Assembly (NCBI GenBank): GCA_041690535.1
Contig: JAWLHA010000001.1
Span: 163,402-227,401 of the forward strand
Length of the DNA stretch: 64,000 nt
Direction of reading: 5' to 3'
Origin: JAWLHA01 sp041690535
Lineage (GTDB): Bacteria; Pseudomonadota; Gammaproteobacteria; Thiohalomonadales; Thiohalomonadaceae
The position numbers and the translations under genes are program-made. The notes below the pieces were generated by a model that was given only the letters and a program-made list of their open reading frames with translations, was not told the DNA's origin and ran no database searches. Every line of letters begins with the position of its first letter. Position 1 is the stretch's first letter. Positions 8,304 to 16,579 of the stretch are shown one piece after another.

Positions 8304-8706
8304 GCTTGCCGCGGACCTCGCGGGTCCGCCGTGGCAGCAACAGGGGGAGTTGGGCAAGGGAGAACGGGCAGCGAGGGACGGTAACTACTCACCCGCATCC
8401 GTCATTCCCGCGAAGGCGGGAATCCAGTGCTGGACTTCAGAGGGCCAGGGGCATTGGGCTGGTTGCCTTATGGATTCCCGCCTTCGCGGGAATGACGAAC
8501 AGTACAGGTAGCGAGGATCGAGTGCGGTGAGCCTGCCACCGCATCCCAATTTGCACAAGCGGGAGGCAGTCGGGGGCGAGTAGCTACGAGGGACGGTCGT
8601 TGAAGATAGGGAGCGGATAAACGTAAAACGTCCATCCGAATGGCGGAGGTGCCGCGGGTTGCGGGCAGGTTCCTGAGTCCGGGGGCATAATCACAGGTGG
8701 GAGGCT
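8304..8706. other. Intergenic region carrying MITE A copy 1
   Basis: Contains the 207-bp MITE described at 8381-8587 and its flanking duplications. The remaining bases have no recognisable gene. From about 8605 there is a weak match (GGATAAACG then a run ending in CATCC) to the family C repeat, too degraded to call. Confidence 0.5.
8373..8595. mobile_element. MITE family A, copy 1 with 8-bp target duplication
   Basis: The element spans 8381-8587 (207 bp). Left end GTAACTACTC (8381-8390) and right end GAGTAGCTAC (8578-8587) are inverted repeats with one mismatch. The 8-mer GAGGGACG occurs immediately outside both ends (8373-8380 and 8588-8595), a target-site duplication. The core is a large palindrome: GTCATTCCCGCGAAGGCGGG near 8401 pairs with CCCGCCTTCGCGGGAATGAC near 8476. 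No coding frame inside resembles a transposase. It shares its right-hand 120 bp almost entirely with copy 2 at 24578. It sits 78 bp after the SDR stop codon. Confidence 0.88.
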
Positions 8707-9933
8707 ATGGCAAAGATCAAGGCATGTCGTTCATGCGGTCATCAGGAGTTGCACCCGGTGCTCGATTTGGGCGAGACGCCACTTGCCGACAGACTGCTGC
8801 GCAGGGAGCAGTTGGAGCAGCCGGAGCCGAAATTCCCCCTGGAGGTGGTCTTCTGCTCCCACTGCGGCCTGATGCAGATCCTGGAGACGGTCCCCCCCTT
8901 CCTCCTCTTCTGCGATGAGTATCCCTACTACTCCTCCTTCTCCCAGGAGCTGTTGGAGCACTCAAGAACCAACGCCCGGGAGCTGATCAAAGAGCGGCGC
9001 CTGGGCGCGAGAAGCATGGTGGTGGAAATCGCCAGCAACGACGGTTACCTGCTCAAGAACTACGTCAATGCGGGAATTCCGGTACTGGGCATCGACCCCG
9101 CAGAGGGGCCGGCGCGGGAGGCCGAAAAGGCGTGGGTGCCGACCATCAATCAGTTCTTCACCTACGAGCTTGCAGAGGAGTTGGTGGGCAACAACCAGAT
9201 GGCCGATGTGATTCACGCGAACAACGTATTGGCCCACGTAGCGGATACCAACGGCTTTGTCAAAGGGCTCGGGCGGCTTCTGAAGAACGATGGGGTGGCA
9301 GTGATTGAGGCGCCTTACGTGCGGGACCTCATCGAGCACTGCGAGTTCGACACCATCTATCACGAACACCTCTGCTACTTCTCGGTGACCTCCGCCAACC
9401 ACCTGTTTCGGCAGCACGGGCTTTTTCTCAACAGGGTGAAATGGATGCCCATCCATGGGGGCTCGATGCGCTACTACGTAGAGAAGCGCGAACGCGTGGA
9501 CGACTCGGTGCGCAGCATGCTGGCGGAGGAGGTCGCCCTGGGCGTGAACACCCTGGAGTACTATCGTGATTTCTCCCAACGGGTGGAGACCATTCGCGAA
9601 CAGCTGCGCGCCATGCTCGATGAGCTCAAGGGGCAGGGCAAGCGGATTGCCGCCTACGGGGCCGCCGCCAAGGGGAGCACCCTGCTGAATTACATCGGCA
9701 TTGGACACGATACTGTTGAGTTCGTGGTGGATCGCAACGTGCACAAGCAGAACAAGTACATGCCCGGCCAGCACATCCCCATTCTGAAGCCGGAGAAAAT
9801 CCTCGAACAGATGCCCGACTACGTGTTGCTGCTGCCCTGGAATTTTGCCAACGAAATCCTCTCGCAGCAGGAGGCTTACCGCCGGCTGGGGGGCAAGTTC
9901 ATCATTCCCATCCCCACGCCGAGCATTGTCTGA
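8707..9933 (+). CDS. Zinc-finger class I SAM-dependent sugar C-methyltransferase
   Basis: 408 residues in three parts. An N-terminal zinc-binding domain has CRSCGH and, about 45 residues on, CSHCGL. The SAM-binding Rossmann domain has motif I EIASNDGYLL and the family segment IEAPYVRDL followed by FDTIYHEHLCYFS. The C-terminal domain has AAYGAAAKGSTLLN and VVDRNVHKQNKYMPG. This three-domain layout is that of NDP-hexose C-methyltransferases (TylC3, NovU, TcaB9 relatives) acting on 4-keto sugars. Start ATG 8707 is preceded by GGGAGG. It is the first of three such enzymes in a row and the closest to characterised C-methyltransferases. Sugar substrate is inferred from the CDP-glucose gene upstream. 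Confidence 0.9.
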   Translation: MAKIKACRSCGHQELHPVLDLGETPLADRLLRREQLEQPEPKFPLEVVFCSHCGLMQILETVPPFLLFCDEYPYYSSFSQELLEHSRTNARELIKERRLGARSMVVEIASNDGYLLKNYVNAGIPVLGIDPAEGPAREAEKAWVPTINQFFTYELAEELVGNNQMADVIHANNVLAHVADTNGFVKGLGRLLKNDGVAVIEAPYVRDLIEHCEFDTIYHEHLCYFSVTSANHLFRQHGLFLNRVKWMPIHGGSMRYYVEKRERVDDSVRSMLAEEVALGVNTLEYYRDFSQRVETIREQLRAMLDELKGQGKRIAAYGAAAKGSTLLNYIGIGHDTVEFVVDRNVHKQNKYMPGQHIPILKPEKILEQMPDYVLLLPWNFANEILSQQEAYRRLGGKFIIPIPTPSIV

Positions 9934-9959
9934 GAACCAGGAAAATTGGAGGGCGAGCG

Positions 9960-11126
9960 ATGTTTTGCCCCAATTGCGAGCAGGAACAGCTCACCGTTTT
10001 CCATGAGATCGAAGGGGTTCCAACCAATAGCTGCATACTATTGGACTCGCCCGATGCCGCGAGAAACTACCCGCGCGGGTCCATTCGCCTCGGGTTCTGC
10101 CAGAAATGCGGCTTCATCTCCAACACGGCTTTCGACTCGCGGCTTACCGAGTACTCGGACCGCTATGAAGAGACCCAGGGGTTCTCGCCCACCTTCAATA
10201 CGTTTCACGAGCGGCTGGGGCGCCGCCTGGTGGACCGGTACGGCCTGAACGAGAAGCGCCTGGTGGAGATCGGTTGCGGCAAAGGGGAGTTCCTCGCCCT
10301 CCTGTGTGAGTTGGGGGACAACCACGGGGTCGGGTTCGATCCCGGTTACCTGGAGCGGCGACTGCCCCCGCCCATCCGCGGGAACGTGGAGTTCGTGAAG
10401 GATTTCTACTCGGAGAAGTACGCGGCATTTGACGCGGATTTCGTCTGCTGCAAGATGACTCTGGAGCACATCCACCCGACCGGGGATTTCCTCCGCACGG
10501 TGCGCCGCTCCATCGGCCCCCGGGAGGGGGTGATCACCTTCTTCCAGATCCCCGATGCGACCCGCATCGTGAGCACCTGTGCCTTTGAGGATGTCTACTA
10601 CGAGCACTGCTCCTACTTCACCCCGCCATCTCTGGCGCAGCTGTTCGAGCAAAACGGGTTTCAGATACTCCACCTCGGCTCCGAGTATGAGGGGCAGTAT
10701 CTGACCATCGAGGCCGTGAGCAACAACGCCCCGGAGAGGCTGCCGGGGCTCGAACCGGACGTGGAGGAGATCGGAAGGCAGGTCGCGGCGTTCCCGTCGC
10801 TGTTCCAGGAAAAGGTCACCACCTGGCGCGCGCGCCTGGCCCTCTGGCGCCGGCAGGGGCGCAGGGTGGTGTTGTGGGGCTCCGGCTCGAAGGGGGTCTC
10901 GTTCCTCACAACCCTTGGGGTGGGGGAGGAGATCGACTACGTGGTGGACATCAACCCCTTCCGCCAGGGATTTTTCATGTCGGGAACAGGGCACCGTATT
11001 GTCGGACCTGAATTCCTGCGCAACTACCGCCCCGAGACGGTGGTGCTGATGAACGCCATCTACAAAGACGAAGTGCGGAAATCGCTGGGGGAGATGGGGC
11101 TCCGCCCGGAGATCATCCCGCTGTGA
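9960..11126 (+). CDS. Zinc-finger SAM-dependent methyltransferase, second of three
   Basis: 388 residues, same architecture as the 8707 and 11123 proteins: N-terminal CPNCEQ and CQKCGF cysteine pairs, SAM motif I VEIGCGKGEFLALL, the segment YYEHCSYFTPPSLAQLF matching the IYHEHLCYFS region of C-methyltransferases, and a C-terminal domain with LWGSGSKGVSFLTT then VVDINPFRQGFFMSGTG. Likely acts on a nucleotide-linked sugar. It is closer to the 11123 protein than to the 8707 one, judged by shared motif wording (GSGSKGVSF/GAGSKGVTF, MN.IY near the end). ATG 9960 has GGAGGGCGAGCG just upstream. The stop overlaps the next start by 4 bases. Confidence 0.85.
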   Translation: MFCPNCEQEQLTVFHEIEGVPTNSCILLDSPDAARNYPRGSIRLGFCQKCGFISNTAFDSRLTEYSDRYEETQGFSPTFNTFHERLGRRLVDRYGLNEKRLVEIGCGKGEFLALLCELGDNHGVGFDPGYLERRLPPPIRGNVEFVKDFYSEKYAAFDADFVCCKMTLEHIHPTGDFLRTVRRSIGPREGVITFFQIPDATRIVSTCAFEDVYYEHCSYFTPPSLAQLFEQNGFQILHLGSEYEGQYLTIEAVSNNAPERLPGLEPDVEEIGRQVAAFPSLFQEKVTTWRARLALWRRQGRRVVLWGSGSKGVSFLTTLGVGEEIDYVVDINPFRQGFFMSGTGHRIVGPEFLRNYRPETVVLMNAIYKDEVRKSLGEMGLRPEIIPL

Positions 11127-12295
11127 CGGGGCAGGGCGGCGGGGGGGCGCTCGCCTGCCCGGTCTGTGGTGGGATGGAGCTCTCCGGCTGCCTCGACTTT
11201 GACCGGCTGCCGGTCTTCTGCAATGTGCTCCATGACACACCGCAGCAGGCGCGGGCGGCGGAGTGCGGGCGGATGGAGTTGGTTGCCTGCCGTCGCTGTG
11301 GGCACCTGTTCAACGCGGCATTCGACCCAGCGAAGACCGAATACAGCCCGAGATATGAGAACTCTCTCCACTTCTCGACCACCTTTCATAGCTACGCCGA
11401 GGGGCTCGCAAGAGAGTTGGTGGAGCGCTACGGGGTGGTGGGCAAGACCGTGGTGGAGCTGGCCTGCGGCAAGGGTGACTTCCTGCGTCTGTTGTGCGAG
11501 GCAGGCGGCAACCGGGGCCTCGGCTTCGACCCCAGCTACGAGGGGGAGGTGGAGCACCCCGACTTTGAGGTGGTGCGGGACTACTTCGATCCGCTGCGGC
11601 TCGAATCCGATGCAGCCCTGGTTTGCTGTCGACACGCACTGGAGCACATCGATCGGCCGGTGGAGTTCCTCTCCGGGCTGCGGCAGGGGCTGGGGGAGGA
11701 GACGCTCCTCTATTTCGAGGTGCCCAACGGCGATCACATGGTAAAGCACGCCGGGATTTGGGATCTCATCTACGAGCACTGCGGCTACTTCACAAGGGTC
11801 TCGCTGCAGCGTGCGTTCACCGCTTCAGGTTTTTCGGTGCTCAAGACCGACACAGCCTTCGGCGGGCAGTTCCTCCAGTTGCATGCGCTGGCGGGGGGGA
11901 CGCCCGCGCGCCCCGAACCCGGCGAGGGCACGCAAACCGAGGGCTTCGCCCCGGCGGTGGAGCGCAAGCTTGCGCTTTGGCGCGAACGGCTCGAGCGGCT
12001 GCGCGAGGCGGGCACCCCCGTGGCGCTGTGGGGCGCCGGCTCGAAAGGGGTCACCTTCCTCAATGCACTTCCGACCCGGGAGGTGATCGGCTGCGCCGTC
12101 GATCAAAACCCGCGCAAGTGGGGCCGCTTCGTCCCTGGGACCGGACACCCTGTGCAGGGGCCTGAGTTCCTGCGCACCTACAGGCCGGGGGCCATCATCG
12201 TGATGAACCCGATCTACGCAGGTGAGATCGCGCGCCAGGTGGACGCGCTGGGCGTGAGCTGTCAGCTGCTGGTCGAGCATTCGCCGGACGGCTGA
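11123..12295 (+). CDS. Zinc-finger SAM-dependent methyltransferase, third of three
   Basis: 390 residues, with CPVCGG and CRRCGHLF zinc pairs, SAM motif I VELACGKGDFLRLL, the segment IYEHCGYFTRVSLQRAF, and the C-terminal LWGAGSKGVTFLNAL followed by CAVDQNPRKWGRFVPGTG. It is a paralogue of the gene at 9960, probably from duplication and divergence. GTG start at 11123 overlaps the preceding TGA (GTGA), so the two are translationally coupled. Three enzymes of one family in series suggests either several methylations of one sugar or C-methyl groups on several sugars; which is not visible. It might have lost methylation and act as a sugar-modifying enzyme of other kind, but the SAM motif is intact. 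Confidence 0.85.
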   Translation: MTGQGGGGALACPVCGGMELSGCLDFDRLPVFCNVLHDTPQQARAAECGRMELVACRRCGHLFNAAFDPAKTEYSPRYENSLHFSTTFHSYAEGLARELVERYGVVGKTVVELACGKGDFLRLLCEAGGNRGLGFDPSYEGEVEHPDFEVVRDYFDPLRLESDAALVCCRHALEHIDRPVEFLSGLRQGLGEETLLYFEVPNGDHMVKHAGIWDLIYEHCGYFTRVSLQRAFTASGFSVLKTDTAFGGQFLQLHALAGGTPARPEPGEGTQTEGFAPAVERKLALWRERLERLREAGTPVALWGAGSKGVTFLNALPTREVIGCAVDQNPRKWGRFVPGTGHPVQGPEFLRTYRPGAIIVMNPIYAGEIARQVDALGVSCQLLVEHSPDG

Positions 12296-12304
12296 GAAAC
12301 AGGC

Positions 12305-13582
12305 GTGGCACACCTCGACTCACCGGGGCTTCCCGGCCACAGCGACTTTCTCGTGATTGGTGGCGGTGTGGTCGGGCTCACCGTCGCCCTGGAACTCCGC
12401 AGGCGCCACCCCGGTGCGGTGGTCACCCTCATCGAGAAGGAGCGCGCCTGTGGTCTGCACGCCAGTGGACGCAACAGCGGGGTGCTGCATGGGGGCTTTT
12501 ACTACACCGCCGACTCCCTGAAGGCCCGTCTCACCCGGGAGGGTAACCGGGAGATGACCCGGTACTGCATGGAGCGAAGCCTCGCGATCAATCGATGCGG
12601 CAAGCTGGTAGTGGCCACCGATGAGTCGGAGTTGCCGGCCCTGGAGGAGTTGCACCGGCGGGCTGCTGCCAACGGGGTGGAGTTGCACCGGCTGAGCGCT
12701 CGGGAGGCGACGGCGATCGAGCCGCAGGTACGGCCAGGGGCGGGACGGGCGTTTTCGCCCACCACCGCCACGGTGGACCCCGGGAAAGTGATGGCGGCGC
12801 TCACGGTCGATGCACAGCGCAGCGGGGTGAAGGTGGTTGCAGGCTGCCCGTTTCTCGGACGCAACGGCCAACGGGTGCAGACCGGCCATGGGACAGTGGA
12901 GTGCGGCTATGTGGTCAACGCGGCGGGGCTCTATGCCGATCGCATCGCCAAGGCTTTTGGCCATGGGCGGCACTTTGCCCTGGTTCCCTTCAAGGGGCTC
13001 TACCTCTACGCAGAGCCCCATGTTCCAGCGCTGCGCACCAACATCTACCCGGTCCCGGACCTCCGTAACCCCTTTCTGGGCGTGCACTTCACGGCCACCG
13101 CCAGCGGACGCGCCAAGATCGGCCCGACGGCGGTTCCCTGCCTATGGCGGGAGCATTATCGCGGCATCGAGAACTTCCGCTGGGGGGAAGCGAACGAGAT
13201 CATCCGCCGCGAATTTGCTCTGTGGCGAGCCAATGCGTTCGACTTCAGGCGCCTCGCCTGGGAAGAGCTTCTGAAGCAGTTTCGGCCCCGCATGGTGGCG
13301 CTCGCCGGGCGGCTTGTCCACGGAGTCGCCAGCCGCGATTTCCTGCAGTGGGGTGTCCCGGGGATCCGTGCCCAACTTGTCGATCTGCGGAAGGCGGCAC
13401 TGGAGATGGACTTCCGCTACGAAGGCGACCAACACTCCTTTCACATTCTGAACGCCGTCTCGCCCGCGTTTACCTGCGCCTTTCCCTTCAGCCGCCTGGT
13501 CTGCGACGAAATCGAGGCGCGCCTCTCCTCACGTCCCGACCGCGGTGGACCGGAAGGCGCCCCTGGCGCGCCGAACAGATAA
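12305..13582 (+). CDS. lhgO: L-2-hydroxyglutarate oxidase-like FAD-dependent oxidoreductase
   Basis: 425 residues. FAD-binding dinucleotide motif GGGVVGLTVALEL near residue 20, the flavoprotein segment EKERACGLHASGRNSGVLHGG, and the family tail FHILNAVSPAFTCAFPF near residue 380 match the LhgO/L2HGDH family, which oxidises L-2-hydroxyglutarate to 2-oxoglutarate. In this position, directly after sugar methyltransferases (10-base gap), it may instead oxidise a 2-hydroxyacid or a sugar-derived substrate; this is open. GTG 12305 is used because no earlier ATG is in frame. The last codons and the TAA stop lie inside the left end of a family C repeat (13569 onward), so the C-terminal three residues (PNR) are contributed by the repeat and the original C-terminus has been replaced. 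Confidence 0.87.
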   Translation: MAHLDSPGLPGHSDFLVIGGGVVGLTVALELRRRHPGAVVTLIEKERACGLHASGRNSGVLHGGFYYTADSLKARLTREGNREMTRYCMERSLAINRCGKLVVATDESELPALEELHRRAAANGVELHRLSAREATAIEPQVRPGAGRAFSPTTATVDPGKVMAALTVDAQRSGVKVVAGCPFLGRNGQRVQTGHGTVECGYVVNAAGLYADRIAKAFGHGRHFALVPFKGLYLYAEPHVPALRTNIYPVPDLRNPFLGVHFTATASGRAKIGPTAVPCLWREHYRGIENFRWGEANEIIRREFALWRANAFDFRRLAWEELLKQFRPRMVALAGRLVHGVASRDFLQWGVPGIRAQLVDLRKAALEMDFRYEGDQHSFHILNAVSPAFTCAFPFSRLVCDEIEARLSSRPDRGGPEGAPGAPNR

Positions 13583-13705
13583 GTCCGATACCAAGTATGT
13601 AATGTAGGGCGGATAAGCGTAGCGCATCCACCATTCTCGCCCGCAACCCGCGGATGCGCCGCGCTTATCCACCTCACGCCGATCGCTGCCCACTCCCTCA
13701 TCGCC
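13569..13705. repeat. Repeat family C, degraded copy overlapping a gene end
   Basis: Begins with CCGAACAGATAAGTCCGATA, the same end as the copy at 54191, then GGGCGGATAAGCGTAGCGC and, about 45 bp on, the inverted partner GCGCCGCGCTTATCCACC. The right arm (GATCGCTGCCCACTCC) aligns with TTCGCTGCCCCCGCC of the 54191 copy and then fades. The right inverted end is missing. The repeat provides the TAA stop codon of the flavoprotein gene. Confidence 0.75.
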
Positions 13706-14159
13706 GTATCAACGGACCAAGATGCCACGCCAGCGGGCCCCTCAATCAGTCTTACAACTCAGATCAAAACGCAATCACTGGTGCCGTTCCCTGATCACTT
13801 CGTATCAGGGAACGCGGCAAACCCGCCTCCATGCACGCGCAGGGAAAAACGCATACCTACCCAAGGACTTACATCGCTCACAGCACGGCCGTGATGTGAG
13901 TATGCATTCACCCTGCATGCACGCGTAACCGGCGGTTGCACCAAGGGGAGAATGCGGTAGTGTCGCCGTTGCAGCTAGCAGTTCCCCCCAGGCGCACCCC
14001 CTTCCAAAGGCTTGGCTTCTCTCTCATCCGCCAGTCGCCGTTGCGGATCTGACGTACACGCTTCCCTGCATAGATCCCCATGTGACTGCAGCTAAGATCG
14101 CTACACGCTCTCACTCGATGTCACAGGGGCTGTGCACGAAGCCCACATGGGGAGGCGCC
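13583..14159. other. Intergenic region with repeat C and MITE B copy 1
   Basis: 577 bases with no gene. It holds the remainder of the family C repeat (to about 13705) and the 78-bp MITE B copy at 13839-13916. A palindromic stretch GTTCCCTGATCAC ... GTATCAGGGAAC (about 13786-13812) could form a hairpin but has no U tract. Confidence 0.5.
13831..13924. mobile_element. MITE family B, copy 1 (short form) with 8-bp target duplication
   Basis: Element 13839-13916 (78 bp). Left end GCAGGGAAAAACGCATACC and right end, read inverted, GCAGGGTGAATGCATACTC, are imperfect inverted repeats. The 8-mer ATGCACGC flanks both sides (13831-13838 and 13917-13924). The interior holds AAGGACTTACATCGCTCACAG, which is the inverted form of the left subterminal region of the longer copy at 16237. 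It appears to be an internally deleted derivative of the longer elements. Confidence 0.85.
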
Positions 14160-15731
14160 ATGAAGTACGTCTGGATCCCTGCTGTGGCCATGCTAATCAG
14201 CGTGGCGCTGACTCCGTTGCTGGCGCGTCTCGCACCGCGCGTCGGCCTCATCGACATCCCGTCGAGTCGAAAGGTGCACCAGGTGCCCGTGGCCCGGGTC
14301 GGCGGCATACCGATGGTGGTCGGCACCGTTGCGACGCTGCTGCTGACGGGGATCGTTGAACCGCCTGTGCAGCATTACCTTTTCGGGGCGGCGGTGCTCG
14401 CCATATTCGGGCTATGGGACGACTGCAGGGAAATCGGGCACTACTGGAAATTTGTTGGCCAGGGGGCTGCGGTGCTGCCCCTCGTCTATAGCGGCTTCCA
14501 CATCCAGGCACTGCCGTTCTTCGGTGCCATCCCGCCTTCGGTGGCCATGGCCGTCACCGGCTTTGCCATGGTGGGCCTGATTAACGCGATGAACCACTCG
14601 GACGGGCTGGACGGCCTTGCGGGCGGCGAGGCGCTCATCACTCTTGCAGGCGTCGGCCTGTTGAGCTTCGTGGCAGGAGATGCGCTCGGCGTCGTCCTGG
14701 CGCTCGCCATGAGTGGCGCCCTGCTGGGTTTTCTGCGCCACAACAATCACCCGGCCCGCGTATTCATGGGTGACTCCGGAAGCCAGTTCCTCGGCTTCAC
14801 ATTGGCATTTCTCCTTGTCCACATGGAGCGTAGCGCCACCGCAGTGAGTCCCGCGGCGGTGCTGCTGCTGGCCGGACTTCCGGTGATCGACATCCTGGTG
14901 GTCCTGGCGAAACGCATTCGCGGGGGGGCCAACTGGTTCCTGGCCAGCCGCAACCACATTCACCACCGACTGCTCGACGCGGGGGCCGGTCAACCCGCCG
15001 CCGTGCTGCTTCTCTACTTCGGACAGGTGCTCTTCGTCGGCACGGGGGTGTTGTTGAGGGAGGCCGGCGATGCCTCGATTCTGGGCACTTACGCCATCAT
15101 GACCACAGGCGTTTTCGTAATCGTGAGGGGGTTCGAGCAGCGGCGATTGCGGCTCTTGAGTCACCTTGGCCCTAGCGAGCGCCCGTGGCGCGCTGCCTCA
15201 TTGCCGCGCAAGATGGTGGCCGTCTGCGCCTCGGGCTACCTGCTGGCCGCAGGGGTGGCAGCCCGCGCGACGTCACCTGAATTCGCACTGGCGACCGCGG
15301 TTGTCCTCGCCGTGCTTGTGGCGGAGATCGCCTTCGGTACCCGACGCCGTTCCGTGGTGCGGCGCGCCGCTGTCTACGGGGCCATTGCCATCGTCACCTA
15401 CCTTGGCGGCCACCGGCTCGGAATTCCCCCTTGGGTGGAGGTCCCTTTCTTCGCGGTGCTTGGGCTCGGCACCGCACTGGCGATGGCATTTCAGGCCAAC
15501 AGGAAGCGTCAGTTCAGGCTCTCGCCCTTGGACATGATCACCGGGGTCTTCTTTATCGGGCTCCTCGGCCTGGCTCTGGAGAGAGGCGGCACCCTGGGGT
15601 GGGCCGTGCAGTTTTTCATTCTGGTCTATGCCACCGAAGTCTTTATCACCCAATCACGGAGGCGACTTGACGGAATCAGTGCCGCCTCGACCGTCGCCGT
15701 TGCCGCGGTTGCCATGAAAATCGTGATCTGA
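14160..15731 (+). CDS. MraY/WecA-family undecaprenyl-phosphate sugar-1-phosphate transferase (initiating enzyme)
   Basis: 523 residues, strongly hydrophobic, with about ten or more membrane segments. Family motifs are visible: RKVHQVPVARVGGIPM, the Asp-rich catalytic loop LWDDCREIGHYWK, NAMNHSDGLDGLAGG, FMGDSGSQFLGF and the C-terminal catalytic loop RNHIHHRLLDAG. This is the WecA/TagO/WbpL type, which loads the first sugar-1-phosphate of a repeat unit onto undecaprenyl phosphate. It is longer than WecA (about 360 aa); the last 170 residues are an additional hydrophobic region without clear motifs. Start at ATG 14160 is supported by GGGGAGG at 14149-14155; the frame remains open upstream to 14082. 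No other initiating transferase is visible in the window. Confidence 0.9.
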   Translation: MKYVWIPAVAMLISVALTPLLARLAPRVGLIDIPSSRKVHQVPVARVGGIPMVVGTVATLLLTGIVEPPVQHYLFGAAVLAIFGLWDDCREIGHYWKFVGQGAAVLPLVYSGFHIQALPFFGAIPPSVAMAVTGFAMVGLINAMNHSDGLDGLAGGEALITLAGVGLLSFVAGDALGVVLALAMSGALLGFLRHNNHPARVFMGDSGSQFLGFTLAFLLVHMERSATAVSPAAVLLLAGLPVIDILVVLAKRIRGGANWFLASRNHIHHRLLDAGAGQPAAVLLLYFGQVLFVGTGVLLREAGDASILGTYAIMTTGVFVIVRGFEQRRLRLLSHLGPSERPWRAASLPRKMVAVCASGYLLAAGVAARATSPEFALATAVVLAVLVAEIAFGTRRRSVVRRAAVYGAIAIVTYLGGHRLGIPPWVEVPFFAVLGLGTALAMAFQANRKRQFRLSPLDMITGVFFIGLLGLALERGGTLGWAVQFFILVYATEVFITQSRRRLDGISAASTVAVAAVAMKIVI

Positions 15732-16579
15732 CATCGACTGGGGTTTGCGGCAGGCCCCTCGGTTCAGTCGCCAAAGGCGGTCTTGGTCACTGGCGCCAGG
15801 GCGTTTCCAGGGGAGTCACCACTACACGGCGCGAACTACGGAAGGAAAATGGACGCGTTTTCACCCACAGTCGTACTCGCAGCCACTATGCTTAATGCAG
15901 CTTTTGGTGTTTGCACAATGTCATCTGAGCCGTTGCACGGTCGCAGAGGGATCTCGGCATGGCAGGAGCACGGTGTGAACCCGGCGCTTTTCTAAGCATG
16001 TTTCGCCGCGACCGTTTACGAGGTGGTGGGACAGTTCCGAACCGCTCGCCACTGGACTCGCCAAGGACCTCTTTCCGTGGGCCCTGCTTCGGTCAGCCCT
16101 CCGCCTCGACCGCTGTCTCCTGCAATGTGGTTTCCACTCTCTTCCCGCCTGGGCTGTTGCAAACACTCGCCCCCTTTCCGCGTTCGACAGCGGGGGCTTA
16201 TTCGGGGAGGCACATGCAGGCAAGTTTCTCTGGTGAGCGGGGTAAACGCATACTAACGTCACGGCCGTGCTGTGAGCGATGTAAGTCCTTGAAAGCAGGT
16301 ACGCTGTGAATGCATCCCTGTACGCTCGACGGCCGCGTCCGTGCGGCCGACGACCTGCTTTCAAGAACTTACATCGCTCTTGGGTAAGTATGCGTTTACC
16401 CTGCTCTGGTGAAGGGCCCGGTGGTCTGGATGGGGCGTCCGTGTTAGCGCCAATGAGCGTCGTCACCGACCCCATGACCTGCGGTACCGGCATCGACAAC
16501 ACATACGGATACCGAAGAGAGCGGTTATGAGTGCCTCTTTGCAATGGGGTTGGCATATGGCCCGGCGAGCGAGGTGAGA
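15732..16579. other. Long intergenic region with MITE B copy 2
   Basis: About 850 bases. The 168-bp MITE at 16237-16404 is the only clear feature. Short open frames on both strands have no signal peptide, motif or ribosome site that I could support. The segment may hold the promoter for the glycosyltransferase/flippase block that follows. Confidence 0.45.
16229..16412. mobile_element. MITE family B, copy 2 with 8-bp target duplication
   Basis: Element 16237-16404 (168 bp). Left end GCGGGGTAAACGCATACT and right end AGTATGCGTTTACCCTGC are inverted repeats with one mismatch over 18 bp. The 8-mer TCTGGTGA lies directly outside each end (16229-16236 and 16405-16412). Inside, GATGTAAGTCCTTGAAAGC (about 16279) pairs with GCTTTCAAGAACTTACATC (about 16353), so the whole element can fold into one long hairpin. 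There is no coding capacity for a transposase. Confidence 0.9.

Noticed and set aside
8381..8587. The repeated palindromes as a CRISPR array or a toxin-type stem-loop cluster
   Set aside because: Copies are single, kilobases apart, with defined inverted ends and flanking duplications; there are no spacers of regular length.
8659..8691. TTGCGG and CATAAT as a promoter upstream of the first methyltransferase
   Set aside because: The spacing is 21 bases, too long for a sigma-70 promoter.
15783..15995. 70-codon open frame in the long gap before the GT2 gene
   Set aside because: No ribosome site, no signal peptide, overlapping frames are equally open, and no recognisable family.
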